Origin: Desulforhopalus singaporensis
Lineage (GTDB): Bacteria; Desulfobacterota; Desulfobulbia; Desulfobulbales; Desulfocapsaceae
Direction: 5' to 3'
Assembly: GCF_900104445.1 (NCBI RefSeq)
Contig: NZ_FNJI01000006.1
Location: 143,819-207,818 of the forward strand
DNA: 64,000 nucleotides
Numbering within the stretch: position 1 is the first letter of the stretch; every line of letters begins with the position of its first letter. The notes below the pieces were generated by a model, which worked only from the letters and a program-made list of their open reading frames with translations, searched no databases and had not been told where the DNA came from. Made by a program: the position numbers and the translations under genes. Positions 28,229 to 36,834 of this stretch are shown piece by piece.

Positions 28229-28893
28229 TCTGCCAAATCCTCTCTGATAATCTTTCTTGGGCCGCTGCCACCTGCTGGTCTCCAGTCTTTAGCCGGCATT
28301 ATTTCCAAATATCTCTCAGTCTGTCCCAGGGCCTTGAGCCTGTCCCAGATGAGTTGCCAAGCGCAGTCAACGTCTTCGCTGATTTCGCAATGACCGGTAA
28401 CGGACCCGCCGCAGGGGCCGTTCATCAGCTGTTTGGCACATCTGGCGATGGGACAGATGCCGCCCGTAGCTCCGAGGAGGCAGTTACCGCAGCCCTGGCA
28501 CCTTTCGGCCCAGACTCCCTGGCGCTCGGAGGCTCCCATGAACTTGGTGTTGACTGCCGGGAAAACAGGTTTGTCCTTGTAGCGCATAGCGACTTGCTGC
28601 ACGCCGCAGCCGCAAGCCATGGACATGACCGCGTCGGCACCGTCGATCATCTGTACCAGTTCCTCAACATATTCCGGATCACATTGTCTTTCCAGGGTGT
28701 GTTGCTGGATCTCTATGTTTTTGCCGTTTTTGAGCATTGCCATCTGCAGTCCTGAAGCAAGCAGGCCTACTTCTTTGCGTCCGCCGGCGGCACAGACCGT
28801 AACACACTCATTGCAGCCAAGCAGGAGTATACGCTTATAAGGCTTGATGTACTCAATGAGTTCTTCTAAAGGTTTTCGTTCAGCAGTGATCAT
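28225..28893 (-). CDS. metV: MetV, zinc/iron-sulfur subunit of methylenetetrahydrofolate reductase
   Basis: 222 residues of the MTHFR C-terminal domain family. Cys-rich throughout: LLGCNECVTVC near residue 27, MACGCGVQQVA, CQGCGNCLLG (about 134-142), GICPIARCAKQ and NGPCGGS. In acetogens this subunit binds iron-sulfur clusters and passes electrons to the MetF flavin. It overlaps metF by four bases and follows the mvhD gene by 50 bases. The start ATG at 28893 is the first in the frame with a GGAGAG-type site. Confidence 0.9.
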   Translation of the reverse strand: MITAERKPLEELIEYIKPYKRILLLGCNECVTVCAAGGRKEVGLLASGLQMAMLKNGKNIEIQQHTLERQCDPEYVEELVQMIDGADAVMSMACGCGVQQVAMRYKDKPVFPAVNTKFMGASERQGVWAERCQGCGNCLLGATGGICPIARCAKQLMNGPCGGSVTGHCEISEDVDCAWQLIWDRLKALGQTERYLEIMPAKDWRPAGGSGPRKIIREDLAE

Positions 28894-28943
28894 GATGTTT
28901 CACTCTCCTTGTTAAATATCCCAAAAGGCTTAAAGCGCCCTGG

Positions 28944-29366
28944 TTATGCAGCCTGGGCAGCTTTTACGGGACTAGGACCCAGCGCCCTGATTTTTTCTGT
29001 CATCTGTGTCGCCACTTCGGCAAAACGATGTCCCATTCCTGCAGACATCGTGGTCATCTCAAGACGTTCGCTTTCAATCCCGATTTCCTCAAGGTACTTC
29101 TTGACGAAGTCGATTCTTCTGGCAGCCCGTTCGTTGCCGTTCTTGAAGTGGCAGTCACCCTCGAGACAGCCGGCGACATATACGCCGTCTGCACCTTTTT
29201 CAAAGGCTTTGACTATATGCAGCGCGTCAACCTTGCCGGAGCAGGGGACTCGAATGATCTTGACATTTGCGGGGTAGGGGAGACGTTGACTTCCCGCCAT
29301 GTCTGCTGCGGTATAGGCGCAGTAGTGACAGCAGAAAGCTACGATTACCGGTTCAAAATTTTCCAT
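28944..29366 (-). CDS. mvhD: MvhD-like [2Fe-2S] electron-transfer subunit
   Basis: 140 residues of the hydrogenase delta-subunit (MvhD/FlpD) family, which wires an electron donor to HdrA. The N-terminal motif FCCHYCAYTAAD supplies the cluster cysteines, with more in VPCSGKVD and GCLEGDCHF. In some relatives one of these cysteines is selenocysteine; here all are Cys codons. Its ATG overlaps the hdrA stop by one base, so translation is coupled. A Pro/Ala-rich tail ends the protein. Confidence 0.9.
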   Translation of the reverse strand: MENFEPVIVAFCCHYCAYTAADMAGSQRLPYPANVKIIRVPCSGKVDALHIVKAFEKGADGVYVAGCLEGDCHFKNGNERAARRIDFVKKYLEEIGIESERLEMTTMSAGMGHRFAEVATQMTEKIRALGPSPVKAAQAA

Positions 29367-32300
29367 TATGCAATTACCCTTTCAAATAGTTGTTCCACCT
29401 TAGCAAGGATCCTGTCATCCTCAAACTGCATCAGCTGGATGGCCTTGGCCGGACACTCGGAAGCGCATACACCACATCCATGACATTTCGCCGGATCGAT
29501 CTCAGAGTATCCTTCCGCATTGATAAACGGAATGTCAAATGGACATGCCCTGACACAGACGAGACAAGCGGCACAGCGGGTTCCGTCAACCTTGGCTATA
29601 CCGGCTCCGAGATTGATCTCGTCCCTGGCTAGCATGGTATGGGCCCTGGCCGAAACCGCATTGGCCTGAGTGATGCTTTCCCTGATAAGCTTCGGTGAAT
29701 GTGCGGTTCCTGCAACAAAAAATCCAGGAACCGGCATGTCAACCGGTCGCAGTTTGACATGGTCTTCAAGGAAGTATCCGTCGGCTGTGCGCGGAAGCTT
29801 GAAGATCATCGAAAGTTCCTCGGTGGAATCAGTATCCGCTATGAGACCTGTGCTCAGGCTGAGGTTGTCTGCTGTGACACTTACATTCATTGAAAGAATG
29901 GAGTCGTAGTAGGTGACATTGACTTTGTCGCCCTCAGCTTCGACAACGGGTGGTCTGTCAGTGGTATACCTGACGAAAATGACACCTTTTTCTCGTGCCA
30001 GGCGGTAGTAATTTTCCTGGAACCCGTAGGTCCGCATGTCCCGGTAAAGGACGAAGACCCGTGCTTCGGGGTTTACATCGAGGATGGCCAGGGCGTTTTT
30101 CACCGCGTTCTGGCAGCAGATTCTGGAGCAGTTCGGGTTCTCTTGTGTCCTTGAACCGACACACTGGATCATGACAACATTTTCCCACTGTTTCACCTGA
30201 TCCGGGTTATCGGCGATGAAACGCTGGGTTTCCAGCTGGGTGCGAACCACGGAGGACTCGTCGAGCAGGTACTGTTTCGGCCTGTTGGACAATGCACCGG
30301 TTGCGAGAATGGTGATGCCGTGTTCTATCTGGCGATAGAACATCTGCTTGCCGCTCTGCATACCAGTGGTGAACATTCCGGGCATCCCGGAGTGGTCTAC
30401 AATAATGGCGCGGGTGAAAACCTGAATCTTTTCGTGGTTTTTAACGCGATCGACCATATCACCGACGAAGGCTTGGACATCGTTGCCTTCCAGGGTCTTT
30501 AACAGATTGTTGGCCATGCCGCCCAGTTTGTCGCTCTTTTCGGCAAGATAGATCTGGAATCCCTGGTCCGCAAGGTTAAGAGCGGCAGTCATGCCGGTAA
30601 CCCCGCCGCCGACCACCAGCACGTTCTTGTTCATCGGCAGACTCTGTTCGGCAAGCGGCTGTGCCTTTACCACGGCTCCCACGGACATCTGTATGAGATC
30701 TTTGGCTTTTTCGGTCGCTTTTTCAGGGTTGTTGGGGTGTACCCAGGTTGCCTGATCGCGGATGTTGGCAATCTCGAGCAGGTACTTGTTGAGTTTAGCT
30801 TTCTGCAGAAGATCTTCGAACTTGGCCTGATGGGTCCTAGGGGAGCATCCGCCTATCACCACGCGGTTGAGCTGTTCTTCTTCGATGGTCTGGCGGATAT
30901 TTTCCATGGAAATCCTGCTGCAGCCGTGTCCTTCAGCTTTTGCCACAGCCACGTAGGGAAGCTTGGCGGCGTGCTCGACCAGTGTGTTGACGTCGACTAG
31001 GCCTCCTATGTTTTCCCCGCAGTCGCAGATAAAAACACCTACCTTGGGTTCTTCCAGGGACACGTCCCGTTCAAGAAGCTCTTCCGCTGCCTCATCTTCG
31101 TCTTCGGCGACAACCGTCTCGGTTGCAGGGCCAAGTTCGGAAGCGGCCATGAACGCTGCGGCACTTGCCTGCACCATGGTTTCAGGGATGTCTTTCGGGC
31201 TCTCAAAGGTCCCGGCGACGTAGACACCTTTCTTGGAGGTCACAACCGGGTTGAAGCCGTCGGTTACCGGGAAGAAATTGTCGTTGAGCTCGAGGCCGAG
31301 TTTTGACGCCAGTTCCCTGGTTGCCTCGGAGGTTTTGAAACCGGTGGAGAGCACGACCATGTCGAATTTTTCCTGGAGCGGTTCGGTGGTATCCTCAAGG
31401 GTGTAATTCAACAGGAGGTCGGTCTCGCCTTCGGGCTGAAGAACAGAGTGCGGCCGCGAGCGTATGAACCGTACGCCATACTCATTTTTCGCCCGGTTCA
31501 GATAGAGTTCGTAATCTTTGCCGAAGGTTCGCATATCCATATAGAAGATTGTAGTCTCAATATCTTCCTGGAAGCGCTCCTTGGTGACGATGGCCTCCTT
31601 CAGGGCGAACATGCAGCAGGCGTTGGAACAGTAGCTCCCTGCGCCTTTTTGCAGCCCTCTTGAGCCGATACATTGGATCCACGCTACCTTTTTCGGCTGT
31701 TCACCGTTTGATGGCCGGACCAGTTTGCCGCCGGTGGGACCCGATGCAGAGAGAATTCTCTCGAATTCAAGGCTGGTTACCACGTCGGGAAGGTTGGCGT
31801 ATCCGAGGTAGTCGAGATGGCTCGGATCAAAAAGCGAAGCGCCCGGGGAGAGGACCACCGATGCGCATTTTACCTCGCGGTTTATCGGCATATCATCCGG
31901 GTTTATCGCTCCGGCGGGGCATACCTTTACAAGTGCCTGTACGTCTTCGCACTTTTTAAGGTCGATCGAGAAAGCCTGGGGCGTAGCCTGCGGGTAGCGC
32001 ATGCATGTAGGCGCACGGTGATCGAGTCCCGGGGTGAAGCGCACGCATTCGGGGAACGCACTGTAGCATTCGCCGCATCCGGTGCATTTGTCAAGGTTGA
32101 TATATCTGGGAGCAGTTCGTAAAGAGGCAGTGAAGTTGCCCTTTTCGCCTGAAATGTTCTCGACACTGGTCATTGACATCAGTTCGATGTGCTCCTGGCG
32201 ATTGCTCTCTGATAGATGTGGTGAGATGGTGCAAAGATCACAATTGTTGGTGGGAAAAGTTCTGTCGAGCTGGGTCATTAACCCACCGATGGTAAAATCG

Positions 32301-32425
32301 TTATCGACAAGAACGACGTCTTTTTCCGCTTCCGCTAAATCCAGAGCCGTTCGAATACCACCAAGACCACCACCGACAACAAGTATTTTGTTATTTGGGG
32401 TTTGGGTTTTATTTGAATTCTGCAT
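29366..32425 (-). CDS. hdrA: HdrA-like flavin iron-sulfur subunit, double-length form
   Basis: 1019 residues, about 1.5 times a typical HdrA. The N-terminal part (1-440) is an extra FAD domain: Rossmann loop ILVVGGGLGGIRTA (14-27), then CTGCGECYSAFPEC. Next comes the usual HdrA start, VGVFICDCGENIGG (about 465), a second flavin loop NVLVVGGGVTGMTAALNL, Cys sets CVGSRTQENPNCSRICC, and at the C-terminus two ferredoxin motifs, CAACLVCVRACP and CHGCGVCASECP. HdrA flavin carries out electron bifurcation in methanogens and acetogens. Partners are encoded beside it: MvhD (one-base overlap), the HdrD-like selenoprotein upstream and MetFV downstream. The whole frame is free of internal stops. Confidence 0.9.
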   Translation of the reverse strand: MQNSNKTQTPNNKILVVGGGLGGIRTALDLAEAEKDVVLVDNDFTIGGLMTQLDRTFPTNNCDLCTISPHLSESNRQEHIELMSMTSVENISGEKGNFTASLRTAPRYINLDKCTGCGECYSAFPECVRFTPGLDHRAPTCMRYPQATPQAFSIDLKKCEDVQALVKVCPAGAINPDDMPINREVKCASVVLSPGASLFDPSHLDYLGYANLPDVVTSLEFERILSASGPTGGKLVRPSNGEQPKKVAWIQCIGSRGLQKGAGSYCSNACCMFALKEAIVTKERFQEDIETTIFYMDMRTFGKDYELYLNRAKNEYGVRFIRSRPHSVLQPEGETDLLLNYTLEDTTEPLQEKFDMVVLSTGFKTSEATRELASKLGLELNDNFFPVTDGFNPVVTSKKGVYVAGTFESPKDIPETMVQASAAAFMAASELGPATETVVAEDEDEAAEELLERDVSLEEPKVGVFICDCGENIGGLVDVNTLVEHAAKLPYVAVAKAEGHGCSRISMENIRQTIEEEQLNRVVIGGCSPRTHQAKFEDLLQKAKLNKYLLEIANIRDQATWVHPNNPEKATEKAKDLIQMSVGAVVKAQPLAEQSLPMNKNVLVVGGGVTGMTAALNLADQGFQIYLAEKSDKLGGMANNLLKTLEGNDVQAFVGDMVDRVKNHEKIQVFTRAIIVDHSGMPGMFTTGMQSGKQMFYRQIEHGITILATGALSNRPKQYLLDESSVVRTQLETQRFIADNPDQVKQWENVVMIQCVGSRTQENPNCSRICCQNAVKNALAILDVNPEARVFVLYRDMRTYGFQENYYRLAREKGVIFVRYTTDRPPVVEAEGDKVNVTYYDSILSMNVSVTADNLSLSTGLIADTDSTEELSMIFKLPRTADGYFLEDHVKLRPVDMPVPGFFVAGTAHSPKLIRESITQANAVSARAHTMLARDEINLGAGIAKVDGTRCAACLVCVRACPFDIPFINAEGYSEIDPAKCHGCGVCASECPAKAIQLMQFEDDRILAKVEQLFERVIA

Positions 32426-32512
32426 TGTTACCTTTTTCTGTTACAGGTTTAGCAGGGTTTAACGAATTATTCGGTCAATCCTTTGCTGTTGAGCTTGAGG
32501 TTGAATGAATAA

Positions 32513-33385
32513 TCAGATCCCGGCGACATCGAGGATTTCCGGCAGTTTATGCTCCCATCCGAGGGTTTGAATCACGACACCCTGCACCTTATCCTTTAAG
32601 GCGATGATATTTTCCCCGGCGATGGCAATACCTTCCTGCTCTCTATCAGAGGATTTACGGATTCGGCGAATCAGTTCATCGGTAATGTTTGCTCCAGGCT
32701 CACTGTTGGCTATGTATTGTGCTATTGCCAGCGACTTGAGCAAAAAGACGGTGGCGATAACCGGTACGCCGAGCGTCTTGATTTTTTCCAGGGCCGGCAG
32801 ACATGATGCGATATCGAAAACCGGCGGAGTTATGATATATCTGGCGCCCGCTTCAATCTTTGCCCTGGCCTGCTCAAGAGCCTGGTTGAGCTCCTGGTCG
32901 GAACTAAAGGGTGCCAGGGTGCAGCCGATGGTGAAGTCGGGTGCTCCGTCCAGGTCAAACCCGCTCAGGTCCTTGCCTTTTTGCAAGGTCTTCAGGGCCT
33001 TAATCAGGTCAGTCTCGTTGAGATCGCTGACCGCTTGGGCATCGCTGTGGTCACTTTCGCTCATGTCAGCACTGTCGGCGACGATGATGTTCTGGATGCC
33101 AAGCACATGAGCTGCCAGGGCATCGCCCTGGAGCGCCATTCTGTTGCGGTCGCGGCAATACATGTGCATGATGGTTTCGACTCCCTGCTGCTGCAGCAGG
33201 ACGCCGCCGGCAAGGGCGCTCATACGCATTATGCCGTTTTCCATATCCGGTACTATAACCGCGTCTATCCTTCCTTTCAGGCGCCGCGCATCGTTTATCA
33301 GTCTTGAGATATTGATGCCTTTCGGGGTGTGGATTTCAGCAAGAACCGCGAATTCATGCGACGCTAATCTTTTTTGAAAACTCAT
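32513..33385 (-). CDS. MetF-like protein (second methylenetetrahydrofolate reductase paralogue)
   Basis: 290 residues with the MTHFR barrel pattern: FAVLAEIHTPKG near the N-terminus, YCRDRNRMALQGDALAAHVLG and GARYIITPPVFDI. It aligns by eye with the metF product at 27305-28228 along most of its length (compare SRDRNRLAMQADIIGAYSLG) but is clearly diverged. It lacks the Glu-Cys-Gly-Pro-Pro of metF, having EIHTPKG. It lies between the HdrD-like selenoprotein gene and hdrA in the same operon. It could be a regulatory or alternative MetF subunit, or act on another C1 carrier. No separate metV accompanies it. Confidence 0.75.
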   Translation of the reverse strand: MSFQKRLASHEFAVLAEIHTPKGINISRLINDARRLKGRIDAVIVPDMENGIMRMSALAGGVLLQQQGVETIMHMYCRDRNRMALQGDALAAHVLGIQNIIVADSADMSESDHSDAQAVSDLNETDLIKALKTLQKGKDLSGFDLDGAPDFTIGCTLAPFSSDQELNQALEQARAKIEAGARYIITPPVFDIASCLPALEKIKTLGVPVIATVFLLKSLAIAQYIANSEPGANITDELIRRIRKSSDREQEGIAIAGENIIALKDKVQGVVIQTLGWEHKLPEILDVAGI

Positions 33386-33417
33386 ATGTTTCTTCCCTCC
33401 AAGTTAGAAGTGCCTGT

Positions 33418-34740
33418 TTAGTACAGCGCGGTTTCAGGGTGGAAAACGTCAACGTCCCTGAGGTCATCACCGAGGTAAGCCCTCTCGTTTGGTCCCAGAA
33501 TACCTAAAGAGAGACAGATAAGTGTCCAGATATGGACAGTATTGTAATGCGCACCAAAATGATGCCCGATATCGTGCACCTGGGCATGGCAGTTATGACA
33601 GCCGGTTACCACGTAATCGGCCCCCGTTTCCATGATCTGGTTGAATTTAGTCTTACCGTATTGGCGACGCGCATCGGTAAAACCGGATTGGAGGAAACCG
33701 CCGCCGCCGCCGCAGCAGTAGTTGTTTGATTTATTGGGAGTCATCTCGATGACGTTGTCTTCACCGACACACGACTTGATGACAAACCTCAGATCGTCGG
33801 CGACCACGTCGCCTTCGCCCTTGCGGATAATCTGGCAGGGATCCTGGACGGTGAACTTGACCTTGCGATCCTTGTTCCAGTCAGAGTTGACTTTCAGTCT
33901 GCCTTCCCTTATCCATTTTGCGTAGTAGGTGTAGATTGAGGCAACTTCAAATTTGTGATCAATACCGAATTTTTTCAGTCCGGCCCGGACTGAGAATGTT
34001 ATGTGTCCTCACTCCGTATTGAGAAAGACCTTGCACCCCAGCTCGTCCGCCTGGTTGGCGGAAACCCGGGTGACCCTTTCCCAGCATTGGTTGTCGGCAA
34101 GGAACAGGCAGTAGTTCTCCGCAGCCCATCCTTTGCTGCCGTAGGTCCAGTCTACTCCCGCTAAGTGAAGGATTTTCCATAGCGGTACCATCTCATCAGG
34201 TTCGGTAACCGGCTCTCGGGAATTCTGGTTAAGGAAAAAGAACGCACCCTCTTTGTCAACGGGTGCCTGCATATCCTTAAACTCGGGTTGAGATTCCTGG
34301 TATTCCGCAAGTACATCTTCCACGACAAACACGAAATCATCGGGGGCGGTGCCCATGGCGCTGTTGGAGTCGTTTCGCAGGGCCATATCACATGATTTCA
34401 TGATGCCCGAAGGACGCTCCTCTCGTGGCCATTCGGCTCTGGCATTGAAAACGAGTTGAGGTATGTCGATCTTCATCGGACATACGTATATGCAGCGCTG
34501 ACACATGGTACACATCCAGACCCATGGTGACTTCACCGCCTGTTCGTCCAGCCCCATACAGACCATGCGTAAAAACTTACGGGGATCCATATCCTCGAGG
34601 CCTGTAGCCGGGCAACCTGAGGCACAGGCACCGCAGGTAAGGCAGAGATTGAGATTTCCACCTTCCGGGACTATACCTTTGGCCTTGTCAAGAAATGTAC
34701 TTTCTTTCTTGCCTTTAATTTTAATAGTGCTTTCTGACAT
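33418..34740 (-). CDS. HdrD-like iron-sulfur protein, predicted selenoprotein (in-frame TGA at 34009-34011)
   Basis: Read as one 440-codon frame with TGA at codon 244 decoded as selenocysteine. Residues 33-43 (CLTCGACASGC) and 77-87 (CTMCQRCIYVC) form an HdrC-type two-cluster ferredoxin domain. The rest holds two CCG domains of the HdrB/HdrD type. The second is complete: Cys302, Cys342-343 and CHNC 381-384. The first has Cys236 and then the sequence NTE-Sec-GH, where relatives would have Cys. Both halves are in the same frame, the part after TGA has no start codon for 67 codons, and a SECIS-like hairpin follows. ATG at 34738-34740 has AAGGAAC upstream. As first gene of the operon it would supply the HdrBC function for HdrA and MetFV. 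A plain nonsense mutation is the alternative. Confidence 0.82.
33975..33993 (-). promoter_or_regulatory. SECIS-like hairpin downstream of the in-frame TGA
   Basis: On the minus strand, TCAGTCCG, loop GGC, CGGACTGA: an eight-base perfect stem starting 15 bases after the TGA, with the apical loop 23 bases after it and a G at the first loop position. Bacterial SECIS elements are short hairpins just 3' of the UGA with a loop about 16-37 bases away and a G at the loop start, so all visible criteria fit. Confidence 0.7.
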
Positions 34741-35991
34741 TGGTGTTGTTCCTTTTTTCCTAACCAATTCCATAACTCGTGATCATGGCAGAGTGTATCC
34801 ATGAACAACGTTTATTTATTGTGGTTTTTACGAATGAAAATACGCCGGTATGTTTTTTTTTCCTCCTTGTAAGCTTTTGTTGCAAGCGAGCAAGACAACC
34901 TTTGCTAGCCTTGGTTTATATTCTTAATCCTTCGACGGTGCAATACTGTTTTCGGCAGCAGACGAAACAACATTTCGAAAAAAATATGCGATTATTTCGT
35001 GTGCAACATTTATCGCTGGCACTAGCCGACTGAAATAAGGTGAAAAATGTCTGGATGGACTACAAAAAGGACAGACTGTATGATTCTCCGGCGCCCTGAG
35101 GTATGTTCCAGTAGAGGGATTGTGTTTTCCCGGGGCAAGCGCACTGAGTATACTGCTGCAAACGAGCTCGAAAACACCATTTGATATCATACAACTATCC
35201 GATAGTATTAACAAAAATCCGTTGCAGGAACGTGTCGTATTTAGAGAACTATACTGCTGCATTCCTTTTGACCTCAATCAATCGAATGAATCAGCCCCCG
35301 CCGATATACCGCTTCGGCTGATTTATGCCGTTTCTCCCCCACAACACTCCAGCAGGATTTTGAATCTACAAATAGGGAATTTAAATGTCAATCGGAATGC
35401 CCCTGAAATCGTCTACATTCGTGCAGAATACCGGTAAAAAAAAACCAGCCAGATAAGCTTTGTTGATGAAATGATCAATTATATCATATTGATATGTGAT
35501 ATTTGTTGGTGCTGGAAAAAGTGTTGAATCTCCGGAATATCTTGTATCAATAATATTTCAACTGCGCTCAAGTAATATTGAAAGTTGGTCGGTGCAGTTC
35601 ATTCAACGTCCTGGAGAATATTCCACTATGTATAGATAAGCACCACTGCGCATATGGAAACAGTAACCGGGATGGCTGGGAATAGAAGACCATGGGGTGA
35701 TCGCTGTATCCAATAATTGGAAAGTCCGCAAATTATTACCCGAGCCCAACATAGCGTCGTGATTTTACCAGATCCCCCGGCCCCGATATCTGTTCTCTGG
35801 AAAAGATGGGATGATAGTGTTATTTCGTTCTTCAAGAAAACGAGATAGTGTGCTATCTTGCACGTTAACGTAATGTGAAAAGAGCGTCTCCGCTGTGAAA
35901 TGCTCCTGGTATGCGACAGGGGTCTGCCACGTCGTGGTGCCTGATGTCTGCGAAAACAACCAACTGCGGTACCAAGCAGTGAAGGAATCAT
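34741..35991. other. 1.25-kb region without a recognisable gene
   Basis: Lies between the divergent starts of the selenoprotein operon (minus) and moxR (plus), so it must hold two promoters. It is A/T-rich. Several frames of 60-170 codons exist but none has a ribosome site plus a protein-like pattern, and they overlap one another. On the minus strand a strong AAGGAGG occurs near 34863-34869 without a usable start codon after it. A small inverted repeat lies at 35481-35495. I cannot exclude a small RNA. Confidence 0.4.
35481..35495. repeat. short inverted repeat in the moxR upstream region
   Basis: ATATCA, three bases, TGATAT. A small operator-like dyad in a very A/T-rich stretch, about 500 bases before moxR. 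Chance occurrence is quite possible. Confidence 0.25.
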
Positions 35992-36834
35992 ATGGACCGA
36001 AATAGTTTTTCCGGATCGACTAAATATGTTCTTGACGAGGAACTGGCTAAAATCGTCAACATCTCCATGGTTCTTGAGATGCCGCTTCTGCTCAAAGGCG
36101 AACCCGGCACGGGCAAAACCATGCTGGCCCATGCAATTGCCGAAAGCCTGCGCATGGATCTGATAGTTTTAAATGTCAAATCGAGCATGAAGCTGATCGA
36201 GGCTCTTTATCAGTACGACACTCTTACCAGGCTCAACGACAGTCGGTTCGGTGATTCCACAAGAAACGTCGGAAATATAAATGAGTACATCAAGATGAGC
36301 AAGATCGGCCAGGCTTTTATGGCTAAGCACAGATGCGTGCTGCTCATTGATGAAATCGACAAGGCGGAGACCGAGTTTCAGGATGATATGCTCGATGTCC
36401 TCGATCAGATGCAGTTTGACATCATCGAGACCGATGATGTCGTAAAAGCCCGCCATCGGCCGGTGATAATCATTACCTCCAATGCCAAAAAGGATCTGTC
36501 GGATCCGTTTCTCGGGAGATGTAACTTCCATCATATCGCTTTCCCCGATCCGAAGATGATGAGAAACATAATAGACGTGCACTTTCCCGACATCGATAAG
36601 CGGCTGGCCGATCAAGCGATCAGGACTTTTTACGAACTGCGCTCAATAGATGAAATTGAAAAGAAGCCGGCGACAAGGGAACTTATCAATTGGCTGAGGG
36701 CGCTCAACGCCGACCCCGACTTTAGCGACGGAGCCCGGCTGCGCAAAGAAATTCCTTATCTCGGGGTGCTTTTCAAGAAGAGTGAGGATTACCAGAGATC
36801 TACCGAGCGATTGATGAAAAAACGGATCTTTTAA
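35992..36834 (+). CDS. MoxR-family AAA+ ATPase
   Basis: 280 residues: Walker A in LKGEPGTGKTMLAHAIAE (about 35-42), Walker B in CVLLIDEIDKAETEFQ and sensor 1 in VIIITSNAKKDLSDPFLGR. MoxR ATPases act with von Willebrand factor A (VWA) proteins as chaperones that insert cofactors or activate enzyme complexes. This gene is followed at once by a CoxE-like VWA gene (TAATG overlap of one base), the typical pair. The enzyme they serve is not in the window. CoxD/CoxE pairs are known for Mo-Cu CO dehydrogenase, but MoxR pairs serve many systems. Confidence 0.9.
   Translation: MDRNSFSGSTKYVLDEELAKIVNISMVLEMPLLLKGEPGTGKTMLAHAIAESLRMDLIVLNVKSSMKLIEALYQYDTLTRLNDSRFGDSTRNVGNINEYIKMSKIGQAFMAKHRCVLLIDEIDKAETEFQDDMLDVLDQMQFDIIETDDVVKARHRPVIIITSNAKKDLSDPFLGRCNFHHIAFPDPKMMRNIIDVHFPDIDKRLADQAIRTFYELRSIDEIEKKPATRELINWLRALNADPDFSDGARLRKEIPYLGVLFKKSEDYQRSTERLMKKRIF

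Noticed and set aside
33418..33807. Independent 129-residue cysteine-rich protein starting with GTG at 33807
   Set aside because: The same frame continues upstream to the TGA with conserved HdrD-like residues; GTG 33807 is an internal Val (codon 312). It is the C-terminal part of the selenoprotein.
34009..34773. Stand-alone 254-residue HdrC-like protein ending at the TGA
   Set aside because: The product would end inside the first CCG domain. The joined frame with Sec makes a full HdrD-like protein, and the start at 34773 lacks a ribosome site compared with 34740.
35626..36132. 168-codon minus-strand frame in front of and overlapping moxR
   Set aside because: It overlaps the moxR start by 141 bases, has no ribosome site and shows no conserved protein pattern.
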